This document shows, piece after piece, positions 56,428 to 64,000 of a DNA stretch of 64,000 nucleotides. A model generated the notes under the pieces. That model made no database searches and was not told the DNA's origin. It was given only the letters and a program-made list of their open reading frames with translations. The position numbers and the translations under genes are program-made. The DNA is from Pigoraptor vietnamica (lineage: Eukaryota; Opisthokonta; Filasterea). Within the stretch, counting starts at the first letter, position 1. The number at the start of each line of letters is the position of its first letter. The stretch covers positions 1 to 64,000 of the forward strand of contig CALSCQ010001381.1 of assembly GCA_943704525.1 (NCBI GenBank), written 5' to 3'.

Positions 56428-58109
56428 ATGGTGCCTCCGGTGACGGACGGCGACGACACCGCGCTTGATGCGCTTCGCTCGGATGCAGAGCTGTCGGCAA
56501 TTGACAAGGAGAACACGGGGGAGGTAAGGGCTGTTACACATTTATTTCGCTACGAAAAATGGAAAATAGATTCAAGGCATACACGCACTGCGAACGCACT
56601 CAATTGAACATACGATGAAGGAATCATCTGATGGTTGTGCTGTCGCATCCCCGCAGTCCGCCTTCGAGGCTCTCGCGAATGCGACGCTCAAGGCGCCCCT
56701 CAAGCCCACTCTCGGTAGCACCCTGCCGCGGCCCGTTCGCCGCAACCCATCAGAAGCAGCGCCCACAACTCCAAACTCTGTAAAGTGGCGCAAGCCGACG
56801 ACACCGCAGCAGCCGCCGAAGATGGGGCCAATTCGGTCGCCCCTCACGCCGCGGAGCGCACCCGCCGCGCCGTCTGCGCCTGCAGTGGCCCCGCGCAAGC
56901 GTGTAACACCGCCGGAGAGTGGCAAGGACAAGCCGATGGAGCCCAAGGCGGAAGTGCCGCTCGCTCCCATTCGTATTGACAGCTCGTGCGCGTCGTGCAC
57001 GGAGCTGCACGAGCGTCTGAGGGCGACGGAAGCGCGGTCGGCGCGGCAGGGGCTGCTCATCCACAAGCTGGAGGTCGACCTGACGAACGCGACGCAGGAC
57101 GTGGCGCAGTTTCAAGCGGAGTACGACAAGCTCCGCGCGGAGGGCGCCGACCTGTACAAGTCGTATGAGAGCAAGTGCAAGACGATCAAGGGGTACATGC
57201 GCATCCAGGAGGACTTGGACGAGAAGATTGAGGAGAAGGTGTGCTTTGCGTGCCAGATATATGAATGTGCCCAGTACGCGTATCCCCCTGTGCGTGTGCG
57301 TGTGTGTATGCGTGCGTGAAGATCGAGGAGAAGGTGTGCTTTGCGTGCCAGATATATGAATGTGCCCCAGTACGCGTAGCCTCTCTGTGCGTGTGCGTGT
57401 GTGTGTGCGTGTGTGTGTGCGTGCGCGTGTAAGTCTGTTTGTGTGCGTGATCCTATGTGCGCGTCGCTTGTGTGTCGCAGGGAGTGAGCATAACTCACTC
57501 AACTCATCCCTTTGTTGTTACCCACACAGAACGCGACGATTGCCGAGCTCGAGGCCCAGTGCAAGAAGCACCAAGAGGCCGTCCAGGGGTGGAAGGAGAA
57601 GTGTCGCGTGCAGGCGAACGAGTTCCGCACGAACTTTACACAGTACCGAATCCTCAGCGAGGAACACGCGCGCCTCAAGGCTGACCACGAGGACGCACTC
57701 ACACGTCTCGCTAAGGCCGAGGAGCGGATAGGCGAAGAGGTGCGTGCGCATGCCCTTTCGACGCACAGTGTGTGTTTGTTGCTCCGAGTGTATGTGTGTG
57801 TGTGTGTGTGTGTGTTGTGTGTGAGTGCGCGCGCTTGTGAGTGTTGTTCGATGCGGGGACGAAAGTGACTGCCACAAACCCACACACAATCGGAGCATTC
57901 GCCGTATAAGACACTTCTCACGATTACTACCGTACGCCCACAGGCCCACAAGAGCGACGCCCTCCGAATGGCAGCGACCGAAGCCGATCGTCGCTGTGCG
58001 GAATTGGAAGCCACTGTTCGGGTGAGCACTCGCGCCACCGCAGGAACTTTCCACTGCGTGCCTCTTCTCCTGCAACGTGCTTACCCTTGTCCTTCACCAT
58101 CACTCTTCG

Positions 58110-58172
<63 letters not shown>

Positions 58173-61100
58173 CGCTCACGCCTCCATCGCCCATACGACC
58201 ACCAGTCGCTCACGGCCGAGCTCGAGAACGCTCGCAAGCAAGTCGCCGCCCATCCCCTCCCCGCCGCCCCATCATCGTCGTCGCCGTCGGCCAAAGTGGC
58301 TGGCAACAACTACCGCGCCATGGCGCACTCTCTCGTTGACACGATGATCCAATCGGCACTCGCGCGCTTCCCGACACACGCCATTATCGACGAGTCTGCA
58401 CCGGAGCAGTCTCACGCCTCGCCCCTTCAGTCGCCCCGCCGCCAGCCCGCAAGCGACTACTCGCCCTCGGCGTCGCCTCGTCGTGTCGCCTTTGCCGCCG
58501 CGGACCGCGCTGCCGAAGCAGCGGCCGCCGCACACGTGGCGATGCTCTTTTCGGACTCACCGCACGCGATTATCACACGGGCGCGCGAGGCGCACGAGTC
58601 GCCTTCTCAGACGTCGGGAAGGGGCGCTGCGGACGGGTCGGTTGCCGATCGTGTGCCGGAGGGCGACTCTGCAGACCGCATCCAAGAACTGGAGCGGGAG
58701 CTGGAGGACGCGGAGGCATACTACACGCACGCGATGATTGGGTGGGCGCGCGCGAAGGTTGAGATTGAGTGCCTGAAGAAGAGGCTCGGGGAAGAGGAGG
58801 ACGAGGACATGTGCGGCAGCTGCAGGGACGACGACATTGAGCGCGAGCTCAAGTCGTGCGACACTTCGCTCAACGACTCTCTCGCGGAAGCGGACGACGG
58901 CCTTGCCTTCGAGTCTGTCGATTCGCCGGCCGCCGCCGACGCGCTGTTCAGGGAGGGCGACGCAGAGGATGGCGATGAGATGGCGACGGTCGGTGGGCGC
59001 GCGGACTCGTTTGGCCATGGCGGCAGCCCGTTTGTGGTGGAGTACGCGCACTTGGACGGTCCCGTGCGAGGGGGCGCCGAGGGTGACGCGTCCCCGTCCA
59101 TTTCGGCGGGCGCTGCTGAGACGCACGCGCAGCTGCAAGCCGAGTGCGAGTCGCTGGCCGCCGAGCTTGCCGACGCACGCGCCGCGCTCGAAGCAGCACG
59201 CATGGACGCTGCGCGTGCGCTGGCGGACGTTGAGGAGAAGCTCCGCGCCGCCGAGTGCGACGGACTCAATCGCGCGCATGAGTGCGCGTCGCTCAAGGCC
59301 ATGGTGGGTCTTTGTCGCATCGCTAAGACGTCCAACTGAATTCATTGCCCGTTTGTGTGCGCGAATGCTTGCATGTGTGCATTTCGTTATTTCCCTCTCT
59401 CGCGTTCTTTATACGCCTTTGCTACATCTTCTGACGAGCCCCACGGCCAAACACAGATGACGGCACAGGAGGGCGAACTCGCGGCGCTCGCCTCGGACGT
59501 CGAGTCCCTCGAGGAGGCGAAGGCATCGCTTGAGCGACAGAACGACGCCCTCAGGGACGCGGAGGCGGAGTACGTCGGCAGAATTTCCGAGATGAAGCTC
59601 GAGTGGGACGAGCGCGGGCGCACGATTGCCGCACTGCAGGCCGAGCGCGAGTCGCTTACCGCGGCGGTCGCTGCGGCTGAGCGGCGCGAGCGTGAGCTGC
59701 AAGATGCCGTGGGTCGCTTTGACGCGGAGCGCAAGGCACTCTCCGAGCGAATTGAGACGCTTGAAGAGGAGCTGTCGGTCGCACAGGCGGTGGCGGACGA
59801 GACGGCCGCCATGCTCACGTGCCAGAAGGAGGAGAGCGAAGAGGCGTTGCGCGAGCGCGAGGACCGCGCGAAGGAGGTGGCGTCGCTGGAAGCCACGATC
59901 GAGACGCTGCGTGCATCGAACGCAGAGATGGAGGCGACGAACCGCTCGCTGGAGAACGACAAGTTTGAGCTCGAAGCGCTTGTCGCGAAGCTGCGCGAGG
60001 CGGAGGCGTCGCTGACGGCCGAATGCACGCGGCTCTCGGAGGAGGCCGAGTGCGCGCGTCGGCAACGGGACGAGCTGAGCGAGTTTGTGGAGGAGGAGCG
60101 GCAGGTGCGCGCCGAGATTGAGAGCGACCTCGAAAAGTCGCTCGCAGACGCGCGCGCGCAGTGCGAGGCAGGCGCCGCTGCGCACGAGGCGGCGAAGATC
60201 GCGCACGCCACGGAGCTCGACTCTGTCCGGACGGAGGCGGACATGCGGGTAGCCGACATGGAGCGCCGTCTGTCGGAAGCGCTTGCGTCTGCGTGTACCG
60301 CAGAGTGCGCGCGCAACCGCCGCATTGCAGCGGATGCCGCCGCTCGCATCGAGGCGGCTGAGGCGCGCGCACGTCTTGTGGAGGAGAACGTCGTGCGCGG
60401 CCTCAAGCGGGAGGTCGAGTCCCGCGACCTGCGAATTGCAGAGCTGCAGGCGTCGTCTTCTGCCACGGAGGCCTCTCTCGAGAGGGCGCTCGAGTGCCTT
60501 GACGACGTGGAGAAGAGGTACGAGGCGCGGGAGAAGGACGTCGTGCAGCCGATGCTTGGGGAGCTTCGCGATTTGCGCGCCAAGTTACGCGCATGCGAGA
60601 AGGACAGGCAGTCGCTCACGGAGCGCCTCGATTCGGCCATTGGGATGAGCGACGGCGTGCGGCGCGAGTCGTACGCCAAGTTTGTCGTGGAGAAGGAGGC
60701 CCTCCAGGCCGAGGTAGGGACGCGCGTCAAGCACTCGTGCACCACGCACCCGCACACGACATGGACACAATCGTAAATGGCAGGAAACAAGCTCGCGCAC
60801 ATACGGCAATACCCGCACTGACGAATCGCAACTCTACGCTTCGCCTACTCCGCAGATTGCCGCCCTCCGCGACCGCATAGCAAGCCTCTCACCGCTCGAG
60901 GGCGAAGTGGCCCAGCTAAAGAAGTACATTCGGGAACTCACCGAGCGTGCCGACAAGAAGGTGCGACGGCTCTGCCACTCGCTTATACAAACAATTCTCG
61001 CGACACGCAGCTCTGCACACACGGCCTTTCTGTGCGACGTCGTATGTTAAATCCGACCCACGTTGCTCGTCCACGCAGATTTCCATTCTCCAAGACAACC

Positions 61101-61249
61101 TGCGCAAGGCGGAGGAGGAGGTCGAGTCGCTCGATGCCCTCGTCGACGCCGTCCGCGCGGCGTTTGAAGGGGCGATGCCCGTCGTCTCGCGCACGCCCGC
61201 CCTCGCCGCCGTGTACGAGCAGGTCGCCGGTGCACTGAGCGCCGAATAG
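56428..61249 (+). CDS. Large coiled-coil protein (1198 aa), family not recognised
   Basis: Eight exons: 56428-56523, 56657-57238, 57530-57739, 57944-58021, 58206-59303, 59457-60713, 60856-60960, 61079-61249; every junction is phase 0; 1198 aa. Residues ~30-180 are Pro/Ala/Ser/Thr-rich and basic. Coiled coil begins near residue ~210 (HERLRATEARSARQGLLIHK) and runs, with a disordered acidic/Ser-rich break in exon 5, to ~1150. Exon 6 alone is 419 codons of near-perfect heptads (Glu/Ala/Arg-rich). The C-terminus VVSRTPALAAVYEQVAGALSAE is a short non-coil cap. Such proteins are usually cytoskeletal, centrosomal or Golgi scaffolds, but no diagnostic domain is visible and I do not assign one. The start is the first ATG in AAGATGG context. 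Confidence 0.82.
57224..57398 (+). repeat. Tandem duplication covering an exon end and its splice donor
   Basis: GAGGAGAAGGTGTGCTTTGC and the following CCAGATATATGAATGTGCCC occur at 57230-57279 and again at 57327-57376. The second copy reproduces the last exon codons and the GTGTGC donor inside the intron. Confidence 0.9.
58111..58170 (+). repeat. (CA)n microsatellite
   Basis: About 60 bp of CA repeat in the intron before the exon at 58206. Confidence 0.95.
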
Positions 61250-61739
61250 GACCGCCCGCGATTCGTTTTGCTGTCCGCTTGCAGTGTGTGCGTTGCTGCG
61301 CTCCAATCGTTGCGTGTGCGTTGCGCGTCGCGTTGCGTCCGCTTCTACACTTTTTCGTGCTTGTGCGTTTGTGTGTGTGCATGCACATGACCAATGTACA
61401 ACAACCCAAGCACGACAGAGTGGAACGAGTGCATTGGCTTCATACACCCACAAGACCTACAGTCACTCCACGACGCCCATTTTTCACCATTGACGCTATG
61501 ACGCTATTTTACATGGGAAATTCATCAGAGGGCCTCCACAGCACCCCTTTCTGAGTAACGCAAACGGTAAGGCGACGACACGCAACGGAAAGAAGACAAA
61601 AGCGCACCGAACAGCAGATAGTAACAAAGCAATCGGCGACCGAGGGATACGAGTGAGTCGTTGCGAGCACGAACGCATCACAGGGGTCTAGCAGCCCTGT
61701 GTAAACGGCATGACATGTGCCTTTCGAACGGTCTTTCGG
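61250..61739. other. Convergent spacer
   Basis: 490 bp between the coiled-coil gene and the MFS gene. No gene or RNA recognised. Confidence 0.5.
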
Positions 61740-63903
61740 CTACTTGGTCGCGTCTCTGAACGAGAGTCCCATGAGGGCACCCGCAAGCGCAACGAGACCG
61801 AGCACGCCGACGACAAACAGCGCGTAGCGCAAGTGCGAAACGCCATCGACCGCGCGAGTCGCCTCAAACCGCTCCCTCCGCCGCAAGTCGTGCTCCACGA
61901 ACGCGCCACCAGCGACGAAAGCCGCCGCGCACACGACGTAGCTTCCCACGATCAGTCCAGCGAGGACATCGGCGCGCGCGACCGTGAGCCCGTTGATGTG
62001 CTCCGTGTCAAACAGCCCGCAAATCTCCGGCCCCGCGCCGCCGAGCAGCGTGAGGATGAAAAAGTATATGCCAAACCCGCTGCCCTGCATCCCCGGAGGC
62101 AGAATCGACTGGTATATCGACGCCGCGGGCCCGCCCCACACTTCTGCGGTTGCATACGCGAGAAACACCGACACGAGCGCGAGCGCTTCACTTCGCGCGT
62201 TCACTGTGCCGACGATGTCCTCGGCATAGAGAAAGAGGACGACAAACGGGCACGATAGCACGGCCCCGAGCGCCGGGACGTGTGCGGCGGCGCGGTGGTT
62301 TCTTGCGGACCACGCACGCGTTACGTGACCGCCGGCGTACGACGCGACGACACCCCCGGCGCACATGCACGCAGCGTAATAGTACGTCAAGTGGCCGTAA
62401 ATGGCGTCGAGGCGCGCAAAGACGTAGTAACCAAACACGTAACCGCCGAGGCTGCGAATGCCCGCCGCAAAGGCAATGATCCACGCGGAGTCGAGCGTAA
62501 TGAGATAGCGAACGGTGGCGGAGAGCGTGTGGGACGCCGTGCGTTGCGTGGCGCTGTAGCGGCCGCGCGGGGGTTCTGCGTGCGTGCGCATTTTCACAAA
62601 TGAGCAAAAGTGAATAAAGCAAGCACGTGGTAAATGTCTGAGTCAGACAGGCATACACACCCGACATCTCACACAAACAGTTCGTCAGATCCACCCCACA
62701 AAAAGACACGCCATACACGGACGAACGTGACTCGCACACACACGCAGGCGCACACACCCTTCACCACGGCGAACATGACGGCGGCGACGCCAAGTCCCGC
62801 GAACCCGTACGCCCCGTACGTCCACCGCCAGCCGATGCGCCCCGACACTGCCTCGGCCACCGTTGCCATGGCGCCCCCAATGTAGATGCCGCTGTTGTAG
62901 ACGGCGTTTGCGAGGGGGCGGTGCGCCGGGGGAAAGTAATCGGCGATGAGGGGGAAGGCGGCGGGGTTGCACGCGGCCTCTCCGAGACCCACGCCGATGC
63001 GCGCCGCAAGGAATTCGCCAAACGTCTGGGAGAGACCGGCTGCGGCCGTGACGCCGCTCCACACGACCAGCCCGAGAAGGAGCTGAGACAGGAAGGAAGC
63101 GAGAAGGGAGCAGAGAAGGGGCGATATTAGCGGGGTTTCGCATAAAACAGCAAACGCACTGGGACCATTAGTCGGGCGATAGTAAAGACACTTAAACGCG
63201 CACTGGGTCTCCACAGACACGCGCTTGCACGTGCGGCAACAGCGCCAAGAGAACTCACCAGCCAGCGTCGCTGCCATCGGTCCACGAGGCGGCCGAGTGG
63301 CATGCCCGCTATTACAAACACGAGGCTGAAGCCATATCCCGCGAGCAGCGCGTACTCGCCGCTGGTGAGATGGAGGTCGCGGCGGACGTCTGCTTGGACG
63401 TAGCCGAGCATGGCGCGGTCCATTTGGTTCGTGATGTAGGCGAGAAGCACAACGCACAGGACGATCCATGCGTGCACCTTGCGGCTGCCGACGAACCTGC
63501 GCGTGGGACGTGGGGATCAGGGCATGAGCGGGAATGGCATGAATGAATGAAGGGGCGAGTCCTCGCAAAATGTAAACGACGTTCTCCTTACGAACAAGAG
63601 CACCATCGAGTGCAAAATTACAAGCGACGCTGCAAGAGCGAGGTTCCGACCTCCAACATCTCCCGCCCGTGGACGAGACCAAATTTACAACGCAATGGGC
63701 GAATGGGTGCGAAAACGAGTACAAGCCCCAATTCACACGTACGACCACAGCGCCCACTTCCAACAGGTGACCAACAAAGCCACGCACTCTGCCTCTGGGG
63801 ATACTTGTGCCTTCGAGACGCTTGAACTGCCCCGTCGGAGCAGAGGCGCCCTCTCATTCTCTGCGCCGGCGGGGAAATCCGCGCGTTCCGAGTCGGCCCC
63901 CAT
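61740..63903 (-). CDS. Major facilitator superfamily transporter, spinster/hexuronate-like
   Basis: Four exons: 63903-63758, 63496-63259, 63082-62758, 62575-61740; 514 aa with about 12 membrane helices. After a ~48-residue hydrophilic N-terminus, helix 1 reads HAWIVLCVVLLAYITNQMDRAML. The DRAMLGY motif and QADVRRDLHLTSGEYALL match the spinster (SPNS)/sugar-acid transporter branch. GMPLGRLVDRWQRRW is the loop 2-3 motif A of MFS. RIGVGLGEAACNPAAFPLIADYFPPAHR is the typical helix 4-5 region. The second half has GGPAASIYQSILPPGMQGSGFG. The first exon is inferred from an ATG whose donor GTGGGC gives the right phase, and is less certain than the rest. Substrate unknown; lipids or organic anions are possible by family. 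Confidence 0.86.
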
Positions 63904-64000
63904 TTGTTCACAGCCAGCCCAGCAACCGACGAGAAGGGAAGATTCAAGACAGCGGGCGCATTCTGCGTCACACGCAAGCGCACGCGCGAAAGCCGAGGAC

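Overview
The window is nuclear DNA from a gene-dense, GC-rich unicellular eukaryote. Twenty protein-coding loci fill almost all of it on both strands. Intergenic gaps are mostly 200-800 bp, and most genes are cut by many short introns of roughly 60-300 bp. Nearly every donor reads GTG (GTGCGT, GTGGGT, GTGAGT) rather than GTA. (CA)n/(TG)n microsatellites are frequent in introns and spacers. The gene set includes Abi of the SCAR/WAVE complex, a diaphanous-type formin with GBD/FH3-FH1-FH2-DAD order, the centriolar-satellite protein PIBF1/CEP90, NSF and RNF121. This suggests a flagellated or centriole-bearing free-living protist, perhaps near the opisthokont/apusomonad/amoebozoan side of the tree. 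I cannot name the species, and the placement is inference. I saw no tRNA, rRNA, CRISPR, IS element, LTR element or viral remnant.

Layout, left to right. 1-2838: C-terminal part of the NatA auxiliary subunit NAA15 (+). 3038-4513: Abi with SH3 (+). 4802-6349: CAAX protease RCE1 (-). 6886-8091 and 9736-10848: two intronless paralogues of an unrecognised family (+), flanking a glutathione transferase (8402-9205, -). 11142-15898: a 12-exon gene (-) encoding about 12 ankyrin repeats, an IRE1-type kinase and a KEN ribonuclease, the architecture of RNase L. 16395-20294: PIBF1 (+). 20652-27250: a full ABCA transporter (-). 27708-29462: RNF121 (-). 30108-32986: secreted PA14-GH63 glycosidase (+). 33288-35955: SSUH2-like zinc protein (-). 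36438-37162: EAPP (+). 37865-39808 and 40480-42217: tandem 2OG-Fe(II) oxygenase genes (-), the first crossing an assembly gap and the second carrying frameshifts. 42536-46752: NSF (-). 47559-54283: formin (+). 54972-56139: unrecognised 276-aa protein (+). 56428-61249: 1198-aa coiled-coil protein (+). 61740-63903: MFS transporter (-).

The loci do not form one pathway. There are loose themes: cytoskeleton (Abi, formin, PIBF1, coiled-coil protein), membrane traffic and ER/Golgi quality control (NSF, RCE1, RNF121), and transport (ABCA, MFS).

The most notable finding is the RNase L-like gene. RNase L is usually regarded as an animal antiviral nuclease. Here the same ankyrin-kinase-KEN order occurs in a protist gene with no luminal domain or membrane segment and with the nuclease residues intact. 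Also notable are a probable U12-type AT-AC intron in the formin gene, the new two-member protein family, and the near-identical 1-kb tract shared by the two oxygenase copies. Exon coordinates were derived by hand from splice signals, reading-frame phase and family similarity. For every multi-exon gene that lies wholly inside the window, the exon lengths sum to a multiple of three.
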